A DNA stretch of 46,552 nucleotides from Caldilineaceae bacterium bin34. Lineage in GTDB: Bacteria > Chloroflexota > Anaerolineae > Caldilineales > Caldilineaceae. Positions 9,601 to 16,474 of the stretch are shown one piece after another. The translations under genes were made by a program, and so were the position numbers. The stretch is taken from positions 1-46,552 of the forward strand of contig MPMO01000039.1 of the NCBI GenBank assembly GCA_002238555.1, read 5' to 3'. Within the stretch, counting starts at the first letter, position 1. Each line of letters opens with the position of its first letter. The notes under the pieces were generated by a model, which ran no database searches, was not told the origin of the DNA, and saw only the letters and a program-made list of their open reading frames with translations.

Positions 9601-10967
9601 TCCTGGCGGGAGTGAACGCCTTCGGTATTTCGGGTTCCAATGTCCATGTGGTGGTCGAGGGGTACGAGGGCCGGGACGGTGGTTCCGGAAGGGACTCTGT
9701 ACAGTGCTGGCCGGAGGGTTCCGTACGAACCGTCGGAGCATCCCTGCCCGAGGAGACGACCGACTTTCTGCCCGAGGGCGTGGCCGGTTCCCGTGCGGTG
9801 CGGCTGCTGCCCCTGTCGGGCAGGACGCCCAAGGCCCTGGGCGAACTCGCCGGACGCTATCTGGTCTGGCTCGATCAACATGCCGAGGAACTGGCCGGCG
9901 ACGGTTCGGCATCGGACGCGCTGATCTCGAACTTGGCTTGGACGGCGGGTGTCGGGCGCAGCCACTTCACCTACCGTGCCGGGGTGGTGTTCCGCGATGG
10001 GCCGTCACTGCGTGAACAGTTGCAGGTGCTCAGGGACAATCCCGAAGGCATTGGGCAGCCAGGCTCGCGGCCGGTGACAAACGTGGCGTTCCTCTACGGT
10101 GGCCTGGGCAGCCCGTGGGTTGGCATGGGCGCGGCACTGTACGAAAGCGAGCCCGTCGCGCGGGCGGTTTTGGACTATTGCGATTCCGTTTTCTGGGAAG
10201 AACAGAGCGTTTCCCTGCTGGACACAGTGTTTGGCCGCACCGGGGCATCAGGCGACCTGGACGATCCGGCATGGGGCGTACCGGCACTCTATGCCATGGA
10301 GAGCGCGCTCACGGCTCTCTGGTCGGCATTGTCCATCCGTCCGAGCGTGGTGCTGGGACACGGACCCGGTGCCCTGGTAGCGGCTCAGCAAGCGGGGGCG
10401 TTCGGCATGAAGGAAGGTCTTCAACTGGCGATGGCGTGTGGCACGCGGTTGTCGGAACTCCAAGGCCAAAAGGAGGGGGAACCGTTCCTGTCGGGTTTCG
10501 AAGCATCCCTCGCCGATGCGGCCAGTGCGCCGCCGTCACCGACTCTGGTAAGCCACGTTACGGGGCGCGTTGTGGCTGCGGACGACCGGCTGGACGGAGC
10601 CTTTTGGCATCGCCAGATGAGTGAGCCGGCGGCCTTGGATGCCTGCGTCGGGACACTTGCAGGGCTGGAAGTGGATGCCATTGTGGAAATCGGCCCGGAC
10701 TCGGTGCTGGGACCACAGGAAGCCTTAGCCTGGCCGGATGCGTCGGGCACTCCGGGGTGTGTGCGGGTTCCGTTCGCGGTGCGGAGTCGGGAGCATTCCG
10801 CCACCCATGGGCGGTCAGCGGAGGAAGGGATCGGATTTGCGGAAGCAGTTGCCAAGGCATACGAGGCGGGCTTGCCGGTTGCCTTTGCCGGGATGTTCGC
10901 CGGGGAGCAGCGGCGGCGCATCTCGCTGCCGGGTTATCCGTTCCAGCGACGCCGATACTGGTTTTAG
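609..10967 (+). CDS. Type I polyketide synthase, KS-AT-DH-cMT-ER-KR-ACP-KS-AT(degenerate)
   Basis: A 3452-residue modular megasynthase. The start is an ATG with AGGAG six bases upstream. KS1 is about residues 30-455 (Cys204, His339, His379). AT1 is about 590-900, with GHSLG at Ser684 and a QAYHS motif near 788-792, closer to malonyl- than methylmalonyl-type signatures. DH begins near 964 (HKVFGWLVAP, His996; Asp1167). A C-methyltransferase has LEVGAGTG near 1496. ER is about 1890-2200, KR is about 2225-2400, and ACP carries its Ser at 2535 (GMDSL). KS2 begins near 2600 with Cys2764, His2899 and His2939 intact. AT2 has GHGPG where GHSxG is expected (Gly3252), is much shorter than AT1, and the protein ends straight after the post-AT linker. 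The first module resembles fungal highly reducing PKSs and sponge-symbiont Sup-type PKSs, so the likely product is a methyl-branched, reduced acyl chain. There is no thioesterase, trans-AT or phosphopantetheinyl transferase nearby. ER reads GGVE for GGVG (Glu2044), and KR reads NHGAAN where the catalytic Tyr is expected (His2372). Confidence 0.95.
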   Translation: MPEQNGHANPASPRSGDPDHAPQRGFGPDMPIAIVGMACRFPRAGDLDAFWHLLATGESAVEEGSPGSGIGRVGELFLDGDVQSEACRFGAYLEDIDQFDAGFFRISPIEAQLLDPQQRLMLETSWRALEDAGMDPDRLHGSRTGVYAGISNNEYRGLILDASDTAEPAASLYSVTGTSFNTAIGRVAFVLGLQGPAMAVDTACSSSLVAVHQAVTGLQRGESDLALAGGVHTILSGRLLELRGNAGMLAPDGRCKTFDASANGYVRGEGCGILVLKRLQEAEADGDRIWGVIRGTALNQDGASPGLTVPNGEAQVGVIEDALARAGVLPSQVDYVEAHGTGTPVGDPIELQATGSAYSSGRTADVPLLIGSVKTNFGHLESAAGAAGLIKVVLAMRKGVIPKHLNFRIPTPEVDWDQLPVKVTSEATEWPIHADRKPLAGVSGFGWSGTNAHVVVEGYESPDEDIQASSQGRWPAGSPQAIPVCLPDPAAAAPGPRATRLLPLSGKSGNVLPALAGRYLSWLDAHAAQLDLADSAADRLLADMAWTASTGRSHFAHRAALTFQDADSLREQLQVLADTNPDTNPRPGAKVAFAYTGQASQWVGMGQTLYEREPVARSILDRCDRILREERGTSLLAVMFGQASPEADLDDPAWTQPAIYALECALTALWRSVGIEPDAVVGHSLGEIAAAQAAGIFSLEDGLRFAAARGALMNSIPDDGAMAAVFASPAQVQEAVDARNAISDDPRLSIAADNGAQQVVTGPAAAVDAVVGQFEAEGLWVRKLRNSQAYHSALLEPVLGDLEAIVDTLAPSTVTGTFVSSMTGRVVAPGTTLGSEYWCRQTRQPVKFRTCIETLVDLGIQVVVELGPRAVLGPLMATNWPVAPEEPPAILSSLIRPTAEDRERGECDSGFVEAVGEAYTAGLPVHLEGLFVGEARRRIALPAYPFQRRRHWVETRRRRTSRTGHPLLGVRHESPRNEILFETEISASEPTWLEDHKVFGWLVAPGALYAAMAASAVGSGSNVSVTVEDLQLHNPLLVPAEDQGEEGGSSVRNVELVLDASGLPQAFEIFSRGEDEEEWTLHAEGRASSSAASRTGERIDPADLQDGLQEEDTAAFYRARAEAGVNLGPGFRTLRTLWSGTGEALGEIVLPESIGSGELTAHPLLLDGCLQVMAAARRMAGVEEGGTYLPFGWERLWLNTPLPDRMLCHARMRESARAAQPEDAGGEPPEVLAGDLRFYTPDGVELGGLNGYTVKRATRAALLSATEGVKDLLYEIVWRDRPLVPGILPADFLPCPTAVAAGSQPFTAYLSAEGVAAQSRADLLTDLERLSWAYALAALDTLGWTRKVGQVIDPDTLRQRLQVDEVHRKLFRRMLEMAARIGVLEEQPEGFVVTIGTGDPLPEAAVGDPVEFARWMETAYPHGTTEIGLFQRSAGALADVLRGLADPLTLLFSSGEPSAADLYLKAPVARAANRMLADAMVALLSEIPDGRRLRVLEVGAGTGSATASVLPELPEDRFDYVYTDISAGFFAEAESRFGGAEASIEYRVLDIEKDPVDQGFEEHAYDLVIASNVLHATRYLQETLAHCRMLLAPSGHLVALENLRGQGWLDLTFGQLDGWWRFADHYRLHHALAGPAVWRQALDDAGFRQTEVLGVAGADSAETPDRGVIMAQGPAEVAEAAGLWVLAADGGDAAEALAAALVARNQQVILAGRDWPLDDDSAVTGSGVTKASVEPGQRESWSSLFEELPDDVPFAGIIHLMSLDGHGAEATTQQLAEDTRLACASALALVQGLTDQDLLPGNGVWLVTRGAQVLEREGQGHLVGATLWGLGKVVAREAGHLQPRMLDLDPGAPVAFADLVDEFLYPDDEDHIAYRRGLRQASRLERTAVDSLSVSEESGWLLEPDVGGALEGLHAQPWPKRPLEAREVRVAVDATGLNFWDLFRALGVIDEGLLGGEFCGRILDVGSEVSAFAPGDLVVGLAFGTFGPETVTREEMVAPAPSGFPATSLATIPTAFVSAALSFDAAELKAGERVLIHAGAGGVELAAIQLAQAAGAEVFATASAPKQAYLRSLGVKHVFDSRRTKFGEQIREATGGEGVHVVLNSLTGEGFIDTSLSCLAQGGRFVEMARVDIFSEEEMAAARPDVAYTILELDVLKEFHPEVPGAALRKVMLQLAAGEVGPLVHSRWSLTEAGAAMDFMRGARHIGKIVLTPSPIERGSLRADRTYLVTGGLGGIGCAVAGWLADRGAGAIVLNGRREPDAPAREAISALQARGVTIRAELADVTDGAAVDAMLARMDASLPPLGGVIHSVGVLSDAALTNQTWQSFEDVLWPKMLGAWHLHRATADRGLDLFVLFSSVTGVLGNAGQANHGAANAFLDQLAGHRRAQGLAGQSIAWGAWAGLGEAEEQRERIAGQLEASGTGWISPRQGLRAFERLVHKGTATGMVASVDWSILAEHIGRPAPLLESLLATEDEVPAEQGDVQADLLSGLSLALPEAREQVLVSFLQNELQAVMRLPNLPPPVAEFSDLGMDSLMAVELRNRLNRAFAGEYVASNTVVFDFPSIAELARHLAGEFGDAPEPTPRQAPVTPRALPEEDAIAIVGMACRFPGAEDLAAFWELLATGANAVTDGRTDSGDWQGVAGDPDSDDAASRRGAFVDGIDRFDAGFFRIAPIEARTMDPQQRMLLETSWQALEDAGIDPDQLKGSRSGVYMGVGASEYRRLMEAKGADGDFFGTAGSVAVGRIAFTLGLEGPAVPFDLACTSSLVAVHQAVASLQRGDADLALAGGVNAILFPKVARFLADLGMLSQSGQCWSFDAAADGYVRGEGCGVVVLKPLSRAEADGDRVWAVIRGSAVNQNGAGLGLTLPSGPAQERVMTEALMRAGVDPAEVDYLEAHGPGNAVGDEVELSAAATVYGPGRGTGQPLLVGSVKTNMGHLESAGAIAGLIKTVLAMRHGTIPKHLHFNNPTPEVDWRRMPLQVTSESTDWPSAPGRPFLAGVNAFGISGSNVHVVVEGYEGRDGGSGRDSVQCWPEGSVRTVGASLPEETTDFLPEGVAGSRAVRLLPLSGRTPKALGELAGRYLVWLDQHAEELAGDGSASDALISNLAWTAGVGRSHFTYRAGVVFRDGPSLREQLQVLRDNPEGIGQPGSRPVTNVAFLYGGLGSPWVGMGAALYESEPVARAVLDYCDSVFWEEQSVSLLDTVFGRTGASGDLDDPAWGVPALYAMESALTALWSALSIRPSVVLGHGPGALVAAQQAGAFGMKEGLQLAMACGTRLSELQGQKEGEPFLSGFEASLADAASAPPSPTLVSHVTGRVVAADDRLDGAFWHRQMSEPAALDACVGTLAGLEVDAIVEIGPDSVLGPQEALAWPDASGTPGCVRVPFAVRSREHSATHGRSAEEGIGFAEAVAKAYEAGLPVAFAGMFAGEQRRRISLPGYPFQRRRYWF

Positions 10968-11422
10968 GTCTTGTATCCACCAAGGTGACGGGTGCCACAC
11001 CGGGCACCCTGGTCCGTGGAATATGCTCCGGCCCAGGCTGTCGGGCGGTGGAGGTTGACAGGCTGCCTCTTCGCTGCCTTCTTCGTGCGTTCGGGCCACA
11101 AGCATATCTGCCCGGGGATACATGCTGCCTGTCGGTGTTGGCCATGCCTGACAAGGTCGGTTGGTTCGTCGGCCGTGTGAGCCAGACGGACCAACGACTT
11201 TCAGGACAACGATGACAGTTGTGTTACGTCAAGGATGGTGAGACAGCAGTGATGTTGATAACGAGCATCGTGAGCAAGGGGTGACGGCCTGACTTTGACC
11301 GTATTCCCGGCCTGACCCGGCAGCATGGCAACAAAGTGTCCTTGGTGGGCGTGAAGCGAATTCACCTTGGGGGCGAGGCTATACTGGCCGCCATTGCAGA
11401 GTGCACCCAAGGAGGAGCGATC
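10968..11422. other. Intergenic region between PKS and DUF4013 gene
   Basis: Apart from the hairpin listed separately I see no gene, RNA or clear promoter. The last bases hold the strong Shine-Dalgarno sequence of the next gene. Confidence 0.5.
10990..11009 (+). terminator. Weak hairpin just after the PKS stop
   Basis: A 7-bp perfect stem, GGGTGCC (10990-10996) with GGCACCC (11003-11009), has a 6-nt loop and lies 22 bases after the PKS stop codon. There is no following T-tract, so it is at best a candidate attenuation or 3'-end hairpin. Confidence 0.25.
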
Positions 11423-12187
11423 ATGCAATACGGTCTGCCTTTTCAGATAGTCTTCAGTTCCACCGATCCCAGAATCCGCAAAAAGCTCATGACAGGCACC
11501 CTGTATGTCCTGGTCTGTATGGTTCTGTCCGTGGTGCTGGTCGGCATTCTCGGTTTCTTCATAGTAGGCGGATATTCTCTGCGCCTGTTGCGCAATGTCC
11601 GAACCAATCAGGAACACCCACTCCCGGAATGGGATCAATGGCAGACTGATCTGCGAAACGGCTTCTTCTTGTTTGTGGCCTATGTGGTTTGGTTGTTGCC
11701 TTTCTTCGCTGTATTAGTAGCCGTGAATCTGGTTGGGAACAATCAGACAGCACTCCCGCTTACGGATAGCTACAGCTTGGATGCGTTTGGGGGCACATTT
11801 TCACACAGTCTGGCGTCCATCGGCTTGGGCGCAAGCTTGGCGAGTTTGCTGCCCACTGTCGCGGGCTGGATCCTTGGTCCCGCCATTATGATTGCCTTGG
11901 CCCAGCGCATGGAACTGGCTGATGCTTTCAAATTCGGGAATGTACTTGCCTGGGTGGCCCGGAACTGGGTACAGTGCCTATTGGCTAGCGTTGTCGCCGG
12001 CTTGGTGTCCTTGCTTATCTCGGTGGCGGCCGCCCTGACCGGTGCTCTGGCCTTGGGTGTCGGCTTGATTGTGACACTCCCCTTCGGGTTTCTCATGAGC
12101 AGCATTTACCAGAATCATCTCTTTGGGCAACTGGCGCAATCCCGTGACCTGACGGTGATGTTTCCGGAACCGGCCAATCCCGGCTGA
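11423..12187 (+). CDS. DUF4013-type polytopic membrane protein
   Basis: A 254-residue protein of unknown function. The ATG at 11423 is chosen over upstream starts because GGAGGAG sits five bases before it. Hydrophobic segments lie near residues 30-60 (after a short polar N-terminus), 78-105, 125-155 and 175-230, typical of the DUF4013 family of small bacterial integral membrane proteins. A polar loop carrying QEHPLPEWDQW, a motif I associate with this family, sits between the first two hydrophobic regions. It stands alone, 455 bp downstream of the PKS and convergent with the next gene. A role in PKS product export cannot be argued from the sequence. Confidence 0.8.
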   Translation: MQYGLPFQIVFSSTDPRIRKKLMTGTLYVLVCMVLSVVLVGILGFFIVGGYSLRLLRNVRTNQEHPLPEWDQWQTDLRNGFFLFVAYVVWLLPFFAVLVAVNLVGNNQTALPLTDSYSLDAFGGTFSHSLASIGLGASLASLLPTVAGWILGPAIMIALAQRMELADAFKFGNVLAWVARNWVQCLLASVVAGLVSLLISVAAALTGALALGVGLIVTLPFGFLMSSIYQNHLFGQLAQSRDLTVMFPEPANPG

Positions 12188-12384
12188 GGACCCCGGGTCG
12201 CGGCAGGTTGGGTCCTGTTCGACATCGAGCGCACTTGGTCCGGACCGGTTTTCACGATCCGGGTCAGCCAATCGGGAAACGGTTCGGGCCTGCCCTCCGG
12301 TCTGTTCCAATCTGACACAGGGCAGGATGCGCAACCGAAAAGCAGGTTTGACCCGTGTTGGCTTGACGTTGGGGCTTCCGCCGA

Positions 12385-13092
12385 TCACCGGGTCGGCAAG
12401 GCCTGCAGCGCACCGTTCAATTCCGAGAAGTCCGTTACCTCCAGCGAAGGACGGAAGGGAGTCTCCTCGTAGGGCATGCCATAGCGATTCACATAGGCAC
12501 CGGCATAGCCGCAGGCCACGGCTCCCACCACATCAAACGAGTTGGAAGACACCATGCACAGGTCCCGGCTGGTTGCACCCAGGCGATGGGCCGCGTATTG
12601 GTAGACCGTGGGGTGGGGCTTGAACATTCCGACGGAGGTGACGGAAATCACGTCGTCGAAGTTCCAGGGTACCTGATGCGTTACCAGATGGTCCAGGAAG
12701 GCCGGGTCCCCATTGGACAGGACTACCAGCCGGAAGTTCCGATGCAGGATCGGCAGGGCGGGCAGGACATCGGGAAAGGGGCGCAACCCCTGCCACTGTG
12801 CCATGAAGGCATCAATCTGGTCCCCGTCCTGCGCGACATGGTCCAGGCCAAAGCTGCGCAATGTGTGCAGATAGGCGCGCCGGACCGTTTCCAGATAGCC
12901 ACCATGTCCCTGCAACATAAGGGAATCCTGAAACTGTTCCAATCGCTGCCGGGCGCGCTGCCTGTCCCAGAATTCCTCGGTCGTGACAATTGTGTCCTGC
13001 GCAGCCAGCATGTCCCCGATATAGGGTCTCAGGCTGGAGCCCAAATCCAGAATCGTGCCGAACAGATCGAACGTCAAGGTCTTGATGGGCAT
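12385..13092 (-). CDS. HAD-superfamily type II haloacid dehalogenase-like hydrolase
   Basis: A 235-residue cytosolic HAD hydrolase. The start at 13092 is preceded by AAGGA, and the protein opens directly with MPIKTLTFDLFGT, so the longer upstream reading frame is not used. Asp9 of DLFGT is the expected nucleophile. SNGD is motif II, the Lys in MFKPHPTVYQYA is motif III, and SSNSFD carries the acidic end motif in the form seen in L-2-haloacid dehalogenases. The family hydrolyses C-halogen or phosphoester bonds; the substrate is not known here. It lies 149 bp downstream of the fucosidase on the same strand and may be co-transcribed. It converges with the DUF4013 gene. Confidence 0.85.
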   Translation of the reverse strand: MPIKTLTFDLFGTILDLGSSLRPYIGDMLAAQDTIVTTEEFWDRQRARQRLEQFQDSLMLQGHGGYLETVRRAYLHTLRSFGLDHVAQDGDQIDAFMAQWQGLRPFPDVLPALPILHRNFRLVVLSNGDPAFLDHLVTHQVPWNFDDVISVTSVGMFKPHPTVYQYAAHRLGATSRDLCMVSSNSFDVVGAVACGYAGAYVNRYGMPYEETPFRPSLEVTDFSELNGALQALPTR

Positions 13093-13241
13093 GTTCGAGT
13101 TCCTTGTGCTTGCGAACGCCGGCATGGACCGGGAACCATTCGGGTATTGCCGCCGGGCGGGCCGGACAGGCAGCGGCCATGCGGCCCACCCCATATTGTT
13201 TCACCACCGGCGACCGCCAGGACGACAGTGGCAACAGGAAG

Positions 13242-14633
13242 TCAGTGCGGCTTGAGGGAGAGTTTTAGGCTGTGGGCATGGGCCCCTGTCGGTGAGTCCG
13301 GCAGCTGAACCGTCAACCCCTCCTTGGTCATCGTCCAGTCCAATCCACTGGGACCGCCTAGCAGCGAAACGTCGGCGACACGCGCCGGGTCAAGTCGTTC
13401 CGGGGTGACGGACTGGACCCGGGCCGTGTTTCCGGGCCAGCCCAGCAGGATGGCGTACAGGGCGTCCTTGGTGGTTGTGAAGCGAATATCCTCGGCGGTC
13501 ATGCCGGCGTTCTCCCGTTCGGTCAGGTGGCCGGTGGTGACCTGGGTCGGACCTTCGCCGAAGGTGTGCCAGTGACGGGTGCCGTAGATGGCTTCCCCGT
13601 TCACGTTGAGCCAGGCACCCAGATCGCGCAGCAGATCCGCGGCTGCGTCGGGGATGATGCCGTCGGCCCGCGGGCCGACGTTGAGCAGCAGGTTGCCGTT
13701 CTTGCTCACAATGTCGACGAGGTCGTGGACCAGCGTGGTCGCAGTCTTGAACTCGTCGTTCTCAATGTGGCTCCAGGACTTGTAGGACACAGCCGTGTCC
13801 GTCTGCCAGTATTCCTCCCGGATGTCGTCCAGCTTGCCGCGCTCGATGTCGTAACAGGCCACACCGGGCGGGAACTTGTCCTTGTACTGCAGGACCACGT
13901 CCCGGCCCCACCGGCGCGACTGGTTGTAGTAGTAGGCCAGGACCTGCGGGCGCCAGTCGGCGAACTCGTCGGCATGCCAGCCGAAGTCGAACCAGAGCAC
14001 GTCCGGCTCGAAGCGGTCGATCATCTCCTGCGTGCGCCGGTACCAGTCCTCAATCCACTCCTTGGGCGTTGGCTCGTCCTCCGCATGGGCCGGGGAATAG
14101 AGGCCGGCATGGGCGGGATCGGAGGTGTCGAAGTCGTCCCGGTAGGTGTAGTAGCGCCAGTTGAAGGCCCGGTGGGAGGAGACCCCGAACTTCAGGTTGC
14201 GCCGCCGCACAATCCTTTCCAGTTCGGCCACCACATCCCTTTGGGGACCCATGTCGGCGGCATTCCACTTCGTGTACTGCGATTTGTACATGGGGAAACC
14301 GTCGTGGTGTTCGCCAACCGGGACCACGTAGCGTGCCCCGGCGGCCTGGAACAGATCCACCCACTGCTCCGGATCCCAGTGCTCGGCCTTGAACATGGGG
14401 ATGAAGTCCTTGTAGCCGAACGTGCCCGGATGGCCCCAGGTGTCGCAATGGTGCCGGTAGTAGTTCTGGCCCTTGCGGGACATTTCGTCCCGGTACATGA
14501 ATCGGGGATACCACTCGTTGTCCCAGGCGGGCACCGAGTAGACCCCCCAGTGGATGAAGATGCCGAGCTTGGCATCCCGGAACCAGTCCGGAATCCCGTA
14601 GGTGCGCAGCGAATCCCAACTGGTGTCGAACAT
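13242..14633 (-). CDS. Alpha-L-fucosidase, glycoside hydrolase family 29
   Basis: A 463-residue GH29 enzyme, which releases L-fucose from alpha-linked glycans with retention. The reading frame is open for another 770 bases upstream, but that part is a shadow of the sulfatase. The real start is the ATG opening MFDTSWDSLRTYGIPDWF. Family hallmarks are GIFIHWGVYSVPAWDNEWYP near the N-terminus, the VPVGEHHDGF segment, and VLWFDFGWHADE with the predicted nucleophile Asp216. No signal peptide is seen, so it probably acts in the cytoplasm on imported oligosaccharides, or the start is mis-set. It begins 29 bp after the sulfatase stop, so the two are almost surely one operon. The downstream half ends in a beta-sandwich-like region as usual for GH29. 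Confidence 0.93.
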   Translation of the reverse strand: MFDTSWDSLRTYGIPDWFRDAKLGIFIHWGVYSVPAWDNEWYPRFMYRDEMSRKGQNYYRHHCDTWGHPGTFGYKDFIPMFKAEHWDPEQWVDLFQAAGARYVVPVGEHHDGFPMYKSQYTKWNAADMGPQRDVVAELERIVRRRNLKFGVSSHRAFNWRYYTYRDDFDTSDPAHAGLYSPAHAEDEPTPKEWIEDWYRRTQEMIDRFEPDVLWFDFGWHADEFADWRPQVLAYYYNQSRRWGRDVVLQYKDKFPPGVACYDIERGKLDDIREEYWQTDTAVSYKSWSHIENDEFKTATTLVHDLVDIVSKNGNLLLNVGPRADGIIPDAAADLLRDLGAWLNVNGEAIYGTRHWHTFGEGPTQVTTGHLTERENAGMTAEDIRFTTTKDALYAILLGWPGNTARVQSVTPERLDPARVADVSLLGGPSGLDWTMTKEGLTVQLPDSPTGAHAHSLKLSLKPH

Positions 14634-14662
14634 GCCGTTTGCCTTTGGCTGACTGGTGTGGT

Positions 14663-16150
14663 TCAGGCGGGGGCGTCGTGCTGCACGGTGCAGCCGGCCT
14701 GGCGGTACTGCACCAGGCGCGTAGCCAGTTCCCCGCGGACATCCGGACGCTCGTCCCAGAGGTTGCGGGTTTCGCCCGGATCCTCGCGCATGTTGTAAAG
14801 CTGGCCCGGCGCGAGCGGCTCCGGTGGCGTGCCGGTCGGAGGGGCCCAGCCTCCGGACCCTTCCGTCTCGAAGATGGCCTTCCAGTCGCCGGAGCGGAGC
14901 GAGAAGACGCCCGTCTGCGAGTGGTGAATCAGATCGGTGCGCACGGATGCGTCCGGATCGCGCAGGACGGGCAGGAAGGAGACGCTGTCCTCGGCACACA
15001 GGTTGTCCAGCGGCCGGTCGGTGATGTCGGCACAGGTGGCCATGAAGTCCACCAGCGAGACCAGGGCGTTGCTCACGGTTCCGGCTTGCACTTGGCCAGG
15101 CCAGCGCGCCAGCAGCGGTTCCCGGTGGCCGCCTTCCCAGATGTGGGCCTTGTAGCCCCGCCAGTCCGCCGAGGAGCGGTGTCCGTAGGTGTTGTAGGCC
15201 GCCATGCCGGTTCCGCCGGGTTGCCGATCCCCCGGCAGGGCACCGTTGTCGCTGGTGACCAGGACCAAGGTGTTGTCGGCCTGGCCCGTCTCGTCCAGCA
15301 CATCCAGGACCTGGCCCACCATCCAGTCGAACAGCCACACCAGATCGCCGCGCGGGCCGGCTCCGGACTGATCGCGGGCGAACTCCGGCACGTCCGCGCG
15401 CGTGCACGGTTCATGGGGTGCGTCGGAGTTGAGGTAGAGGAAGAAGGGTTCGTCGGCTTCGGCCTGTTCCCGGATGTAGCGGACCGCCTCCTCCGCGATG
15501 CGGGGATCGGCATCCTTGTGCTGCCAGCCGGGCGCCATCATGCCGGGGCGGCTGGTGAAGACGGGGACTTCGTGGTACTCGGACGGCAGATCCACGAAGT
15601 GTTCGTTTTCGATGAACCCGTAGGGCGGCTGGCAGGTGGGACAGCCGGAGGCGCCGAAGAAGTAATCGAAACCCAGGGCATTGGGGCCGCCGATGATCGG
15701 CTGGGTGAAGTCGACCAGCTCCTCCATCTCGCGGGTGGCGTTGGTCCAGGGCAGGGCGCGGTTGAAATCGAAGAAGACGCCCGGGCGCGGGGTGTAACCC
15801 AAACCAAGGTGCCACTTGCCGATGGCGGCCGTGTGGTAGCCGGCTTCCCCGAGCAGACGGGCCACGGTTCGCCGGGTGGGCTCGATCAGGGGCGGCTCGT
15901 AGCCGTAGAGGACGTTGCTGCGGAGGTGCGAGCGCCAGCAGAAGCGCCCGGTCAGGACGCCGTACCGGGTCGGGGTGCAGACGGCGGACGGCGAATGGGC
16001 GTCGGTGAACCGCATGCCCTCGCGCGCCACGCGGTCCATGTTGGGGGTTGGAATACGGGAGTCCGGGTTGTAGCAGCCGACATCCCCCCAGCCCATGTCG
16101 TCGGCCATGATGTGAATGATGTTGGGTTTGCCGGCTTGCGGATGCTGCAT
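14663..16150 (-). CDS. Type I sulfatase (arylsulfatase A family)
   Basis: A 495-residue sulfatase that hydrolyses sulfate esters. It carries the formylglycine signature CTPTR with Cys58 as the residue to be converted, followed by YGVLTGR. The metal-binding start NIIHIMADDMGWGDVGCYN and the later LVLVTSDNGALPGDRQPGGT are typical. No signal peptide is seen. The Shine-Dalgarno before the ATG is weak. Maturation needs a formylglycine-generating enzyme or anaerobic sulfatase maturase, neither of which is in this window. The close coupling to a GH29 fucosidase suggests removal of sulfate from fucose-containing polysaccharide such as fucoidan, but the exact linkage cannot be read from the sequence. 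Confidence 0.93.
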   Translation of the reverse strand: MQHPQAGKPNIIHIMADDMGWGDVGCYNPDSRIPTPNMDRVAREGMRFTDAHSPSAVCTPTRYGVLTGRFCWRSHLRSNVLYGYEPPLIEPTRRTVARLLGEAGYHTAAIGKWHLGLGYTPRPGVFFDFNRALPWTNATREMEELVDFTQPIIGGPNALGFDYFFGASGCPTCQPPYGFIENEHFVDLPSEYHEVPVFTSRPGMMAPGWQHKDADPRIAEEAVRYIREQAEADEPFFLYLNSDAPHEPCTRADVPEFARDQSGAGPRGDLVWLFDWMVGQVLDVLDETGQADNTLVLVTSDNGALPGDRQPGGTGMAAYNTYGHRSSADWRGYKAHIWEGGHREPLLARWPGQVQAGTVSNALVSLVDFMATCADITDRPLDNLCAEDSVSFLPVLRDPDASVRTDLIHHSQTGVFSLRSGDWKAIFETEGSGGWAPPTGTPPEPLAPGQLYNMREDPGETRNLWDERPDVRGELATRLVQYRQAGCTVQHDAPA

Positions 16151-16474
16151 GGGGTCCGGGGTCTTGGTTGGGAAAGGAGGGGCGACGGTCCTGCCGCCGG
16201 AGCGGAGGCCGAAGGGATTCTACATGGGCGTTTGGAGCCTGTTGCGGGCCGCGGCTGCTTCCGGTTCCGGTACACCCAACCGTGCCGAGGGGGTTGAATC
16301 AACCCGGTTTCGAACGGGTCCGCCGTATCCCGGACGGCTCCACTGCCCCGGGTGACGGGTGCTTCCGAGCCCGGGGTGAGGGGTGCTGCGGAGCCGGGGA
16401 ATCAAGACGCGCCCGGGTATCGGGGGCTGTCTCCGCCGGCCGTCAATGACGGCCGGCCGTTTGTCTCGTCAGTG
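16151..16474. other. Intergenic region upstream of the sulfatase operon
   Basis: This is the promoter side of the sulfatase operon and the downstream side of the small peptide gene. I see no gene. It contains the short tandem repeat listed separately and G/C-rich stretches, but no convincing promoter. Confidence 0.45.
16350..16397. repeat. Two-copy 24-bp imperfect tandem repeat
   Basis: Two adjacent 24-bp units (16350-16373 and 16374-16397) both begin GGGTGA and share GGGTGCT and GAGCC at the same offsets. By eye they differ at four positions. Function is unknown; replication slippage is the simple explanation. Confidence 0.6.

Noticed and set aside
4515..9965. An 1816-residue open frame on the minus strand opposite the PKS
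   Set aside because: It is a mirror frame of a GC-rich PKS gene, has no domain resemblance, and the plus strand carries clear KS, AT, DH, MT, ER, KR and ACP motifs.
12187..12216. Possible terminator stem AGGACCC/GGGTCCT between convergent genes
   Set aside because: Long loop and no T-run; the convergent layout is the only support.
14634..15407. Long N-terminal extension of the fucosidase frame
   Set aside because: The extension overlaps the sulfatase in another frame and lacks similarity; GH29 proteins begin at the chosen ATG.
14639..16297. A 552-residue plus-strand frame over the sulfatase
   Set aside because: It is a shadow of the minus-strand sulfatase, which has an intact CTPTR motif and operon context.
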